Source of the DNA: Synechococcus sp. Nb3U1
Lineage (GTDB): Bacteria; Cyanobacteriota; Cyanobacteriia; Thermostichales; Thermostichaceae
DNA: 64,000 nucleotides
Assembly (NCBI RefSeq): GCF_021533835.1
Contig: NZ_JAKFYQ010000001.1
Location: 902,079-966,078 of the forward strand
Direction: 5' to 3'
Made by a program: the position numbers and the translations under genes. Under the pieces are notes generated by a model that had not been told where the DNA came from, did not search any database, and worked only from the letters and a program-made list of their open reading frames with translations. Positions 17,909 to 26,879 of this stretch are shown piece by piece. How positions within the stretch are numbered: the stretch's first letter is position 1; every line of letters starts with the position of its first letter.

Positions 17909-18737
17909 GGCGAATGTGTTTGCGCACTTCCGAAACCAGATGGTGGAAGTCATCCGTCAGGCAGATCTCCAGCGGGCGTGGGCGGGGCAGATCCACCTTG
18001 AGGGAAAAAATGATCTCGCTAGGGCGCGGCCCCATTACATAAATGGTGTCGGAGAGGAAAACGGCCTCTCGCAAATCGTGGGTGATCAAAATGCTGGTAC
18101 AAGCGGTGCGCATCCACAGCCGCTGCAACATCTCCCACATATCTTCGCGGGTAAAGGCATCTAGAGCAGCGAATGGCTCATCCAACAGCAACAGCTCCGG
18201 CTGATGAATCAAGGCTCGACACAAAGAAGCCCGTTGCCGCATTCCACCCGACAGTTGCCAGGGATAGGCATTTTGAAAGCCATCCAAACCAACGGTCGCC
18301 AGCAGATCAAGAGCAGATTTTTTGTGCTGGGCCAGGTTTTGCTTGAAGGTGCGCTTGTGGGGCTGTACCACCTCCAAAGGCAGCAACACATTTTTCAGGG
18401 TATTGCGCCAGGGCAGCAACACCGGGTTTTGAAAGGCCATGCCCACGTTTTTCAGGGGGCCATCGATCGGTTGGGATTGAAAGTAGATGGTGCCGCCATG
18501 GTTGGTATTCAAACCCGACACCATTTTTAACAGCGAGGTTTTACCACAGCCGCTCGGCCCGACGATGGAGACAAATTCAGAGTGCTCTACAGAAAAGCTG
18601 AGATCCCGGATGATGGTGACGGGAGCCCCTTTGCCAGGGTATTGCAGCGAGACGTGGCGAAATTCCAGAACCGGCTGCCCCAGAATCCTATTGCGGGGGC
18701 TTGACGGATCTTGGGCAACCCTCTGAGACTCCAACAT
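17898..18737 (-). CDS. SsuB/TauB-like ABC transporter ATPase
   Basis: The ATPase partner of the permease at 17053, 279 residues. Walker A is GPSGCGKTS, the signature is LSGGMRQRASLCRAL, Walker B is LLLLDEPFAALDAFT, and the switch is ILITHDLREAVFLSD. The N-terminal 25 residues before FRHVSLQYPGKG are a non-conserved extension. A receptor gene is missing from the cluster, so it may be encoded elsewhere. A 10-bp tandem duplication crosses its stop codon. Confidence 0.87.
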   Translation of the reverse strand: MLESQRVAQDPSSPRNRILGQPVLEFRHVSLQYPGKGAPVTIIRDLSFSVEHSEFVSIVGPSGCGKTSLLKMVSGLNTNHGGTIYFQSQPIDGPLKNVGMAFQNPVLLPWRNTLKNVLLPLEVVQPHKRTFKQNLAQHKKSALDLLATVGLDGFQNAYPWQLSGGMRQRASLCRALIHQPELLLLDEPFAALDAFTREDMWEMLQRLWMRTACTSILITHDLREAVFLSDTIYVMGPRPSEIIFSLKVDLPRPRPLEICLTDDFHHLVSEVRKHIRRSY

Positions 18738-19145
18738 CGACTTAACTCCGGGTGTTTGCGCAAACGCACAGGGCAGGGAAGGCCTAGGAAGGCTTAGTTT
18801 TTACTAAAAATTTTCATAATAAAAAACAATAAAAATGTTTTTAGAGCTCATCCTGCCATCACTACACCAGAGAGAGCAGCAGCCAACTGTGTTGCCTGAT
18901 ACTTTGTCCGCTAGACTCCAGCTCACCTTACCCTCCCCCAAATATGCCCATTTCCCGGCAGAGGAGAGGAGCCTGCCTGAGAGGGATCCCTAGGGATTCA
19001 TTCATTGCAGAGAAAAAGTGAGATAAAGCAGAGATTCGTCACGGCTCAGGCTCTGCACCTGGTGATTTCTGGAAACCCTCGTGGGGGACTCTAACCGTCT
19101 TTCCGCCCTGTACAACGGACTGTCGAAATGCCCTTTGGAGGGGAG
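18738..19145. other. Intergenic region, no gene seen
   Basis: This gap of about 400 bp has no credible reading frame. It holds an AT-rich stretch at about 18796-18843 that could be the promoter region of the ABC pair. I see no riboswitch-like conserved core or terminator I can defend. Confidence 0.55.
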
Positions 19146-19778
19146 CTACTGGTGCTCGAAGATGTTGCTGAAGCCCATTAAGTCCAGATCCACCAGCGTG
19201 GGTAAATGTTGAAAACAACGCTGTGCCAGTTCCCAGCGCTCTTCCCGTTGCAACATTTGGGCTAGCTTATCCCGAGCTGGGATCAGATAACGAACATCGT
19301 TGGCGGCATATTCCAGTTGCTCGGCAGACAAAGCCTGGACGGATCCCCAGTCCGAACTTTGGGCAGTTTTGTTCAACTCCACCCCGCACAGCTCGTTCAC
19401 CACTTCTTTAAGGCCGTGCTTGTTGGTGTAGGTACGCGCCAGTTTGCTGGCAATTTTGGTGCAAAACACAGGCCAAACCGGGATCCCGAGATGATACAAC
19501 AGCATCCCCAGATCGAAGCGGGCATAGTGGAAGATCTTTTCGATGCCGGGATCCGTCATCAACTGGGTCAAGCGAGGGGTCTGTCGTACCCCGCGACTCA
19601 GCCGCAACAGCACCACCTCCCCAGCAGGATTGGCAATTTGCACCACACAGAGCCTATCCCGTTGCGGGATCAAGCCCATGGTTTCGGTATCCACAGCCAA
19701 ACAAGACTCCTGGGCAAGAGCCTCTAGAACCTCGGCAGAGAGATCCTCATCGCAAAGTTGAAAAGGCTGTAGGCCCAC
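19146..19778 (-). CDS. Ribonuclease D-like 3'-5' exonuclease
   Basis: A 210-residue DEDDy exonuclease of the RNase D class, probably acting on structured RNA ends. Exo I is LAVDTETMGL (Asp and Glu metal ligands), Exo II is KIFHYARFDLGML (Asp), and Exo III is LEYAANDVRYLIPARDKL (Tyr and Asp). It has only the exonuclease fold and lacks the HRDC domains of E. coli RNase D, a common cyanobacterial form. It is 52 bp upstream of nothing on its own strand but follows rpsN in transcription order. Confidence 0.9.
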   Translation of the reverse strand: MGLQPFQLCDEDLSAEVLEALAQESCLAVDTETMGLIPQRDRLCVVQIANPAGEVVLLRLSRGVRQTPRLTQLMTDPGIEKIFHYARFDLGMLLYHLGIPVWPVFCTKIASKLARTYTNKHGLKEVVNELCGVELNKTAQSSDWGSVQALSAEQLEYAANDVRYLIPARDKLAQMLQREERWELAQRCFQHLPTLVDLDLMGFSNIFEHQ

Positions 19779-19830
19779 CCGGGATCCCTCAAATGCTCAA
19801 TCAAGCTCAATCGATCGCAGATTTAGGGGC

Positions 19831-20136
19831 TTACCAGCTGGACTTAACCACGCCGGGCAGCAGCCCTTCGTGAGCCATTTCCCGCAGGCTGTTGCGAGAC
19901 AGGCCAAAATCCCGAAAATAACCGCGTGGACGGCCCGTTTGCCAGCAGCGATTGCGTAGACGGGTACGTGAGCTGGCCCGAGGGAGTTTTTGCAATTGGG
20001 CGTGCAGCTCCATGCGGGTGGCCTGGTCGATCTCTGGATTGGCCATTTCTGCCTTCAGTTGTTGTCGCTTTTCCCGATACTTATCGACCAAGCGTTGGCG
20101 CTTTTTCTCCCGCTCGATCATGCTCTTTTTAGCCAC
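19831..20136 (-). CDS. rpsN: 30S ribosomal protein S14
   Basis: A 101-residue small-subunit protein starting [20 protein letters not shown] and ending [16 protein letters not shown], with the [19 protein letters not shown] signature. It is the long, zinc-independent form: the two CXXC pairs of the short form are absent. It is a stand-alone copy, not within an spc operon, as usual in cyanobacteria. It precedes the RNase D-like gene on the same strand. Confidence 0.97.
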   Translation of the reverse strand: MAKKSMIEREKKRQRLVDKYREKRQQLKAEMANPEIDQATRMELHAQLQKLPRASSRTRLRNRCWQTGRPRGYFRDFGLSRNSLREMAHEGLLPGVVKSSW

Positions 20137-20423
20137 GGTTCACTTGTTTCCCCAGATTTTTCAGCTTTACCAGGATAACGAGAACCGCCTGCCTCAGGCA
20201 AGGGGATCCCGATGCGAAGCAAAACCAAGTCCCCTTCAGATGCGAACATCACCGCCGAGGATGCTAGCCGCACCCTTTCCGAGCCCCGGCTCCTTTTCCG
20301 TATGTCTTTGGCAAAGGGTTTGATTCCTTGTGATTCTTTAAATTTTCCAGGCTCCGTAGGATCCCTGAAGTTTGGAGTTTGGCCCTGGGGCACCCTATGT
20401 CTAAGCAAGGTTGGTGTTGAGCG

Positions 20424-20738
20424 ATGAGAATTTCCAGGGTGATCTCGTTTATTGCCGCTAAGTTCAAGGTTTCCCCAGAGCAAATCGAAGCCACGCGCGG
20501 GGTTCTCCACAAACCTCCGGCTCTTTTGGCAGTGCTCAAGTCTATTCCTCCCCTGCCTAAGGAGGTGTTGCAGGATCCCAGCTTGGTGTATGCCTATCCT
20601 GCCGCTTTCATTCAGTGGTCGAAGTGTATGCACGGCTTAGCGGAATGGAATACGGTGCCGGTGCTCAGCTATGCGGATTATGTGGCGCAAATGGAGCTGG
20701 CCTTTCTGCCGACGGATATTGCCATGAGTAGCCACTAG
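20424..20738 (+). CDS. Hypothetical protein, 104 residues
   Basis: I do not recognise this product. It starts with an ATG at 20424, opens with MRISRVISFIAAKFKVSPEQ, contains a proline-rich middle (KSIPPLPKEVLQDP), and has no membrane segment or obvious motif. A purine-rich GTTGGTGTTGAG lies before the start. It is convergent with the GTPase gene ending at 20784. Codon choice resembles its neighbours, which supports it being a real gene. Confidence 0.55.
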   Translation: MRISRVISFIAAKFKVSPEQIEATRGVLHKPPALLAVLKSIPPLPKEVLQDPSLVYAYPAAFIQWSKCMHGLAEWNTVPVLSYADYVAQMELAFLPTDIAMSSH

Positions 20739-20783
20739 GGATCCCTTGGCTCAGGCTTGATCTAGCGCTGGCTCTTAACCCTT

Positions 20784-22298
20784 CTAGCCATTCCGAAAAA
20801 TACGCCTAGAAGCCTCGCGGATGAAGTCTTGCAGCCAGCCGGATTTCTGTGTGCTTTGAACCTGAGCCTGGATCACTGCTTGCATCCCGCCTTCCCCCCA
20901 GGTTTGGTTGCGCTGGAAATACTCGATGAAGCTCTTGCCCGCAATGCGGGTGAGGTAGCCAGCACTGGCGGCTTGGATTGGAGCAGTGACCAAAAATCCC
21001 ACCACACTCACCTCCGCAACCATTGCCAAAATCCCCGTGGTCAGTTGGATTGCCCCTTCTACCAAGCCCAGGCTAGCCAGGGTTTTGGCCAAAGAAAGGG
21101 CCAGCTCCCGCCCCTGCTGCAGGTTCATTTTGCAACCGTAGACGGATCCCAATTCCACCACCATCTGGGCATTGATTGCCGCAATGGCCAACAGATCCAC
21201 CGCCGGGATTGGGTTGGCAAACACTACGCCTGTAACAATCCACTGAAAGCGATCGATCACTTGCTCTGCCTGCTGGCGCAATTGGGTTTGGATAATTCGT
21301 TTGGCTTCTTCTCCCAATTGTTGTGACTGCAACAAAGCGTTGTCTAAAGCCAGGGATCCCCCTTCCGCATAGAGGATCGCCTGGATGCGATCCCGCACCG
21401 CCACCACATTGGCCTCTGGTCGCCAGGTTTGGGATCCCACTTGTACGGGAGCCGGAGCGGCACAGGCCATCAACACATCGCCAGGCTGAATCAGCGGATA
21501 AACCCGTTCCCGCAGGCGTTGTAGCAAAATTATTTGTTCTTCGGAGGTATAGCGATCGGTTTTATTGAAGATCAGCAGGGCGCGTTTCCCGAGAGCAATC
21601 AACTGTCGTAAGGGATCCACCTCCGACTGGCGCAGATCCCCATCCACCACCACCACGAGCAAGTCGGCCGCTTCCGCTTGGGCACGGGCCTCACTTTCCC
21701 GCAGCGCCCCCGCCGGGCCAATCTCCAGAATGCCAGGGCAGTCTATAATCTGGACAGGTTCCGGGATCCCAGGCAAGTTCCATTCGTAAAGGGTGGCCGC
21801 CTCGGTGGTGCCCAGAGTTGCCCCCACCGCCCCCACCCGCCGCCCTAGCAAGGCATTTACCAAAGAGGTCTTGCCTGCCGACCCGGTGCCAAAAACCACC
21901 ACCTTGAGCTGTGGCTGAGCCAAATGTTTTGCCAACAGAGCTGAGCGTTCCGCCAGAGCTGCCCGTGCCACTTGATCCTGAATTTGCGCCATCTGGGCTT
22001 CCAGTTGGGCCAAGTTTTGTTGGACAACATTTCGCTTGTCCGCAGCCTTTTCCGGTAGGGCCGGTTGTGGGGACGTTTCTGGCGGGCGACGAAACAGAAA
22101 CAGATAATAGATAGAAGCCGCCAAAAACACCAGCAACAGCAGCACCAGCACCGTGATCAACAGCCCCCCCAGAATCGGGTGGTAACGGGTGGCATAGTAC
22201 AAATCAAGAAAAGACTGAATCAGCCAAACAATCAGGCCCGTGAAAAAAGCCAAGAGCACCAACAACAGCAGCAAGCGCAGGTAAGGAACCAAACGCAT
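20784..22298 (-). CDS. Membrane-anchored Era/YcjF-like GTPase
   Basis: A 504-residue GTP-binding protein. Two N-terminal transmembrane helices (about 7-30 and 43-68) anchor it. A coiled coil follows, then a G domain with G1 GTGSAGKTS (near residue 136), G3 DCPG and G4 NKTD. The C-terminal third resembles the DUF697 membrane-associated region of such GTPases (ATAINAQMV-like helices and GY-LTRIAGKSFIEYF). Relatives are common in cyanobacteria, often in two or more copies, with unclear function. The next gene on this strand begins 64 bp upstream. Confidence 0.82.
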   Translation of the reverse strand: MRLVPYLRLLLLLVLLAFFTGLIVWLIQSFLDLYYATRYHPILGGLLITVLVLLLLVFLAASIYYLFLFRRPPETSPQPALPEKAADKRNVVQQNLAQLEAQMAQIQDQVARAALAERSALLAKHLAQPQLKVVVFGTGSAGKTSLVNALLGRRVGAVGATLGTTEAATLYEWNLPGIPEPVQIIDCPGILEIGPAGALRESEARAQAEAADLLVVVVDGDLRQSEVDPLRQLIALGKRALLIFNKTDRYTSEEQIILLQRLRERVYPLIQPGDVLMACAAPAPVQVGSQTWRPEANVVAVRDRIQAILYAEGGSLALDNALLQSQQLGEEAKRIIQTQLRQQAEQVIDRFQWIVTGVVFANPIPAVDLLAIAAINAQMVVELGSVYGCKMNLQQGRELALSLAKTLASLGLVEGAIQLTTGILAMVAEVSVVGFLVTAPIQAASAGYLTRIAGKSFIEYFQRNQTWGEGGMQAVIQAQVQSTQKSGWLQDFIREASRRIFRNG

Positions 22299-22361
22299 AG
22301 GAACCCCAGGCCAAAATGGATTTACTCTACCTGCTCAAATTCTGGCTGCACAACTAGACAT

Positions 22362-22883
22362 CTAAATATCGGCCTCAGGCTGCCATTCGCTATCTGGTTC
22401 TGCCTGCCTACACCGAGATCCCCGTTCCTCTGAGCCAATCACCTGAATCGGATTGGGATCCCCATCGACCTTCACCTGCACATCCCGCAAATACCATTCT
22501 GATCCGGCTGCGCCCCGTTCCGACTCCACAGTCACATCTCCCGTCCGCTGAGCCCCCGTGATCAAAAAGGAGAGACACACCCAACCTGCCTCCTCATTTT
22601 CCTGAAAGCGCAACTGAGACAGCCATCCCGGCCTTAAGGGATCCCCCAAACGCTCCACCACCACCGGATTGTGTTCGAGCACCTCAACCGCCAAGTGGTA
22701 GCTGCGAAAGGCCCCAGAAGCGCGGATCCCAGTCCAAACCAAGAACCCGACTCCCGCCAGGCCTAAGCTCAGCACCGCCAGCGCCCCCAGGCAACCACAA
22801 CCACAACAGCCCAAAGGAGTAGCACACCCCACCTTTTGAGGACTTTCTGACACAGGCAACCGTAAAGAATAGGACGGTCTCAC
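22362..22883 (-). CDS. Coa1-like membrane protein
   Basis: A 173-residue protein. A Cys/Gly-rich segment (GCATPLGCCGCGCLG) leads into one transmembrane helix (about 33-50). The remaining domain resembles the cytochrome oxidase assembly factor Coa1 pattern: a helix AVEVLEHNPVVVERLG, then a beta-rich part with GAAGSEWYLRDVQVKVDG. The link to oxidase assembly is only by fold resemblance. The ctaCDE operon is 24 kb away. It lies upstream of the GTPase on the same strand. Confidence 0.55.
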   Translation of the reverse strand: MRPSYSLRLPVSESPQKVGCATPLGCCGCGCLGALAVLSLGLAGVGFLVWTGIRASGAFRSYHLAVEVLEHNPVVVERLGDPLRPGWLSQLRFQENEEAGWVCLSFLITGAQRTGDVTVESERGAAGSEWYLRDVQVKVDGDPNPIQVIGSEERGSRCRQAEPDSEWQPEADI

Positions 22884-23315
22884 CCTAACACAGCACCGTT
22901 CTGCACAAAATCACAGGTTCCTCTACGCCATTTGTCGGTGCTGAGAATTGCCTTTTATTTCCGTATTGTCACAGATGCAGGCTAGCCACTTCAAAAAAGA
23001 GTTCGGGAAAACATGGAATCACTGGCTCTTTTGCGAGTTCAAATAATTAGTTAATGGGTCTAATTTCAGGCTAAGACAAGAGTCGTATCTCTATACGCTA
23101 AATCGCTTATTCATTCTACGGTGACTTAAAAAAGTCTTATACAGCAAGGGATTTAAGATTCAAGCACCGGCTCTTGGCCCAAAGCAGCATCGATTGACAC
23201 CTCAAAATTCACCCTCCACAGAGGGCAGAAAGGAAAGGCAAAGTGCGTACATCCAATCCGCTATTCGGCGGAGTAATTCTTGGAGGTATTTGTCGAGAAT
23301 AAAAACAGGAAAAAT
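22884..23315. other. Intergenic AT-rich region, possible repeat remnants
   Basis: A 430-bp gap without a gene. TCACAGATGCAG at about 22969 matches the left flank of repeat copy B, and CAGCAAGGGATTTAAGATTC near 23142 resembles its right part. The middle does not align, so this may be a degraded or interrupted copy of the dispersed repeat, or chance. Confidence 0.4.
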
Positions 23316-23630
23316 ATGAATGAGGCTAAGACCATGACCGTGCAGCAAATCATTCAATCCGCCATGATGACTGGGCTGCTCACCTCCGCTCAGGAGCACG
23401 AGCTGAATGTGCTGCTGTTCAAGCAAGAATGTTCTGAAGCTGACCTGTTTTTACTCCGCCGCCTCCACCGTTGCCTGCGTCAGGGATCCATCCGACAGAT
23501 TGAAACCTTGAACAACACCATTGCCATTGGCCACTTTGGCTCACCCCTGCGTTTGGTACCGGATATTACTGAGGAAACCCAGCCCGTAACCCAAGGCCTG
23601 ACCCTAGTCTGCAGCCCAAAAGTGGGTTAA
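23316..23630 (+). CDS. Small conserved cyanobacterial protein, function unknown
   Basis: A 104-residue soluble protein starting MNEAKTMTVQQIIQSAMMTG. The pattern (T)VQQIIQSA-X2-GLLTSAQEHELN, then ADLFLLRRLHRCLRQGSIRQ resembles a short cyanobacterial hypothetical family, from memory only. AGGA precedes the ATG at 23316; the in-frame TTG at 23280 is unlikely. It ends 11 bp from the end of the convergent RND gene. Confidence 0.6.
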   Translation: MNEAKTMTVQQIIQSAMMTGLLTSAQEHELNVLLFKQECSEADLFLLRRLHRCLRQGSIRQIETLNNTIAIGHFGSPLRLVPDITEETQPVTQGLTLVCSPKVG

Positions 23631-23640
23631 ACAAAAGCGT

Positions 23641-26600
23641 TTACTTCCGACTGCCCACCGGCACAGCCGGGGATGACAAGCTGGGTAGGCTGGGCAAAGT
23701 GGGGGTCTGCGGCCCGGAGCCATGCAGCAGCACATAGAAGCAGGGAATGACAAGTAACGTCAGCAGCGTCGCCAGCGAGAGGCCGGAAAACACCACCACC
23801 CCCAAGGGTTGTAATAACTCAGAGCCTTCCCCCAAACCCAGCGCCAAGGGGAACAGGCCCAACACGGTTGTCACGGTTGTCATCAGGATCGGGCGTAGCC
23901 GTTGCGGGGCAGCATTTAACATGGCACTGCGATAATCCAAGCCCTGCTCCTCCCGAATTTGGTTGGCCAACTCCACCATCAAAATGGCGTTGTTGACCAC
24001 AATCCCCACCAGCAGCACTGCTCCCACCAGTACCGTTGCCCCCACAGCAGTTTGGGTGATGAATAGGCCCAGGATCCCCCCTGACAAAGCCAAGGGCACC
24101 GTCAGCATGATCACCAGTGGGTCGATGAGGGAGTTGTATTGCACCGCCATCACCACAAACACCAGAAAAGCCGCCAGGGATCCCAGCAGCAGCAGGTTGT
24201 TGCGCAGCTCCCGATTCGTGGCCAGAGCCTCGCTGGGCAAGCGGGTGACACCGGCGGGCAACTCCAAGCCGGATAAAATCTCATCCACTTCGGTGATGGC
24301 GGCACTCTGGCTAGCTCCAGCGGTGAGGCTGCCATTCAAGATCGCCACCTGCCGTTGGTTGATGCGGCGAATTTCTCCGGGGGCTTCCGCCATTTGCAAC
24401 CGGGCCACATCCCCCAGGCGCACCGGCTGACCGTTCTGCACAAACAGGGGCAAACGCTCCAGTTGCGAGGGTCGGGTAATGCCGCCGGAGCCCAACTGTA
24501 CCCGTACATCCATGAGGCGGTTTCCCTGTTGCAATTGGGTAGGCACGGATCCCTGTACCGCCGTTTGCACCACCCGGCCCATATCTTGGGTGCTCAGGCG
24601 CAGCGGGGTAGCTCGCTCCCAATCCGGCCAAATTTGCACCTCTGGCTGGTTGTCATCGGCATCGGGACGGAAAGTGGAGAGGTTGGCTTGTTCATCCAAA
24701 GCCCGCAATACCAAGCGACTGGCCTGTTGCAGCGCCTGCATATCCTCCCCTTGCAACACCACATCCACCTCGGCATTCACCGCCGAATTGCGGGTGGAAA
24801 GCCCCCGTACACTGCCCGACGCAACCCGGATCCGGGATCCCACCAAATTCAGGCGGTTCATCAAGCCATTCACCCGATCCACAAAAGGGCCCACTTCCGT
24901 ACCGGGTTTAAGGGTGATATTGCTGGTGCCCCGCAGCGGATTTTCGGTGGTGTTACCCCCGAAGGCGGAGCCTCCCGCCGTGGTGAACACATACTCTACC
25001 TCCGGTTGCTCCAGCAGGATGCGATCCACCGCCTGCATGATGCGCTGGTTGGTCTCCAGGGTGGTACCGGGGGCAAAGTTGGCGAATAGGTTCACCTGGC
25101 CGGTGCTGATGCGAGGCAGAAGCTCCTGATTCAGTTGCCCGGCCATCCAGTAGCTGCCGCCCCCCAGCAGCAAAAAGGCCACCAAGATCAACAACCCAGG
25201 CCGCAACAACAGGCGACCCAACAGTTGTTGATAGGCATAGGTACCGCTGATCACCCCCTGCTCAAACCGTTGCAACAACCAGAATCGTTTCAATCCACTG
25301 CTGCGGCGAATCGTCAGCAGACGAGAAGTGAGCATCGGCACCACCGTCAGGCCCACCACCAGGGATCCGGCCACGGCAAAACTGATGGTTAGGATCAACT
25401 CGTTAAAGATCAAAGATACAAAGCCGCCAATGAGCAAAAAGGGTAAGACTGATACCAGGTTGGTGGCCGTAGAAGCCAACAGAGCCGACTCCAACTGGCG
25501 GCTACTGCGCTCCGCCTGATCGATCACCCGCTGCCCAAACCACTGGGCGTTGCCGTTCTCTCGCGGGATCCCTTCTACCCCTTTGGCGATGTTTTCCAGC
25601 ATCACAATAGCGTTGTCTACCACGATGCCCACCCCCAGAGCCAAGCCCCCCAAGCTGATGATGTTGATGGAGAGACCAAACAGGCCCATCAGCAAAATCG
25701 CCGTTAGGGTTGCCAAGGGAATGGCGATCACCACGATCACGGTTTGGCGCAGGGATCCCAAAAACAACAGCACCGCCAGGCCCGCTAGCAGGGCTCCACT
25801 CAAACCGGCGGTGGCCACATTTTGAATGGAGCTGCGAATAAAGCGGGATTCATCACTGGTAGGGGTTAGGGTCATCTCGGGGGGAATAATGCCGCTGGCT
25901 CGCAGTTGGTTGAGGCGACGACGGATTCCTTCTACCACCACGATGGTGTTGGCATCCGGCTGTTTTTGAATGCTCAGGCGCACCGCTGGCTCACCATTCA
26001 GGGTTACCCGTACTCCTTCGGCAGCCGGACGCACCGCCACTGCCGCAAAATCTGTCAAGCGGACGGTCGAGCCGTTGGGGGTATTGAAGCGCAAAGCCTG
26101 AATTTCTTCTGGGCTACGGAACCGTCCTACCGTTCGGGTTAAAGATTCAGAGGATCCCCCCCGAATGCGTCCACCGGCAATATCTTGGTTACGGGCTTGT
26201 ACCTGGCTCAACACATCCGTCAGGCCCAACCCCAACGCCTGCATCCGCTCCAGATCCAGATCCACCTGCACTTCTTCGGTAATGCCCCCCGCCACATCCA
26301 CCGTGGCCACCCCCGGCACCACCCCCAGATCGCGGGCCAATTCTTCTTCCGCAAAGCGACGCAGCTCCACGCCTTCTAAACCTGGTGCCTTTAAGGCAAA
26401 CTCGTAGACAGGCAGCTGCGAAGGGTCGAACTTAAACACCGTGGGAGCCGAAACATCCTCTGGCAGTCGTCCCCTGGCCCGGTTCACCGCCGCCGTTGTA
26501 TCGTTCAGGGCTTGGTCGATGTTGCCGCCTGGCGCAAAGTAGAGATCCACCCGTACCTGGCCTTCACGGGTGGTGGAGTAGATCTGTTCGACTCCTTCTA

Positions 26601-26841
26601 CGGTGGAGAGGGATTCTTCCAGGGGTTGAGTGATCTCCTGGATAGCCACCTCAGGTGTTACTCCTGCCACATCCACCCGTACCCCAATGCGCGGATAGAC
26701 AATGGCAGGCAACAGATCCACAGGCAGGCGGGTGATGAAATAAATGCCCATGATGATCACCGCCAGGGCCAACATCAGCGTGCCAATGTGGCGACGAATC
26801 GAGAGGCCACTGACACTGAGTCCAGTTTTGGCTGTGGTCAT
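23641..26841 (-). CDS. RND-family efflux transporter, inner-membrane pump
   Basis: A 1066-residue pump of the AcrB/HAE type with 12 predicted transmembrane helices and two large periplasmic loops. The start SIRRHIGTLMLALAVIIMG, the first-loop PAIVYPRIGVRVD, and the TM4 segment LGVGIVVDNAIVMLENI are typical. TM4 keeps one proton-relay Asp, while the second position is Asn, as in some RND pumps outside the proteobacterial HAE1 group. It is transcribed after the adaptor gene at 26880, 38 bp away. No outer-membrane TolC partner is in the window, so it probably uses a shared one. Confidence 0.93.
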   Translation of the reverse strand: MTTAKTGLSVSGLSIRRHIGTLMLALAVIIMGIYFITRLPVDLLPAIVYPRIGVRVDVAGVTPEVAIQEITQPLEESLSTVEGVEQIYSTTREGQVRVDLYFAPGGNIDQALNDTTAAVNRARGRLPEDVSAPTVFKFDPSQLPVYEFALKAPGLEGVELRRFAEEELARDLGVVPGVATVDVAGGITEEVQVDLDLERMQALGLGLTDVLSQVQARNQDIAGGRIRGGSSESLTRTVGRFRSPEEIQALRFNTPNGSTVRLTDFAAVAVRPAAEGVRVTLNGEPAVRLSIQKQPDANTIVVVEGIRRRLNQLRASGIIPPEMTLTPTSDESRFIRSSIQNVATAGLSGALLAGLAVLLFLGSLRQTVIVVIAIPLATLTAILLMGLFGLSINIISLGGLALGVGIVVDNAIVMLENIAKGVEGIPRENGNAQWFGQRVIDQAERSSRQLESALLASTATNLVSVLPFLLIGGFVSLIFNELILTISFAVAGSLVVGLTVVPMLTSRLLTIRRSSGLKRFWLLQRFEQGVISGTYAYQQLLGRLLLRPGLLILVAFLLLGGGSYWMAGQLNQELLPRISTGQVNLFANFAPGTTLETNQRIMQAVDRILLEQPEVEYVFTTAGGSAFGGNTTENPLRGTSNITLKPGTEVGPFVDRVNGLMNRLNLVGSRIRVASGSVRGLSTRNSAVNAEVDVVLQGEDMQALQQASRLVLRALDEQANLSTFRPDADDNQPEVQIWPDWERATPLRLSTQDMGRVVQTAVQGSVPTQLQQGNRLMDVRVQLGSGGITRPSQLERLPLFVQNGQPVRLGDVARLQMAEAPGEIRRINQRQVAILNGSLTAGASQSAAITEVDEILSGLELPAGVTRLPSEALATNRELRNNLLLLGSLAAFLVFVVMAVQYNSLIDPLVIMLTVPLALSGGILGLFITQTAVGATVLVGAVLLVGIVVNNAILMVELANQIREEQGLDYRSAMLNAAPQRLRPILMTTVTTVLGLFPLALGLGEGSELLQPLGVVVFSGLSLATLLTLLVIPCFYVLLHGSGPQTPTLPSLPSLSSPAVPVGSRK

Positions 26842-26879
26842 GGGGTTAGCTCCTTTGCGAATTCATCTGGCATCCTTCC

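Noticed and set aside
18738-19145. Possible TPP or cobalamin riboswitch before the orphan ABC pair
   Set aside because: No conserved riboswitch core could be recognised in the gap, so nothing beyond an AT-rich promoter-like tract can be claimed.
20212-20427. Plus-strand ORF of 71 residues between rpsN and the 104-residue gene
   Set aside because: No similarity to anything I recognise, no ribosome-binding site, and composition unlike a small cyanobacterial protein.
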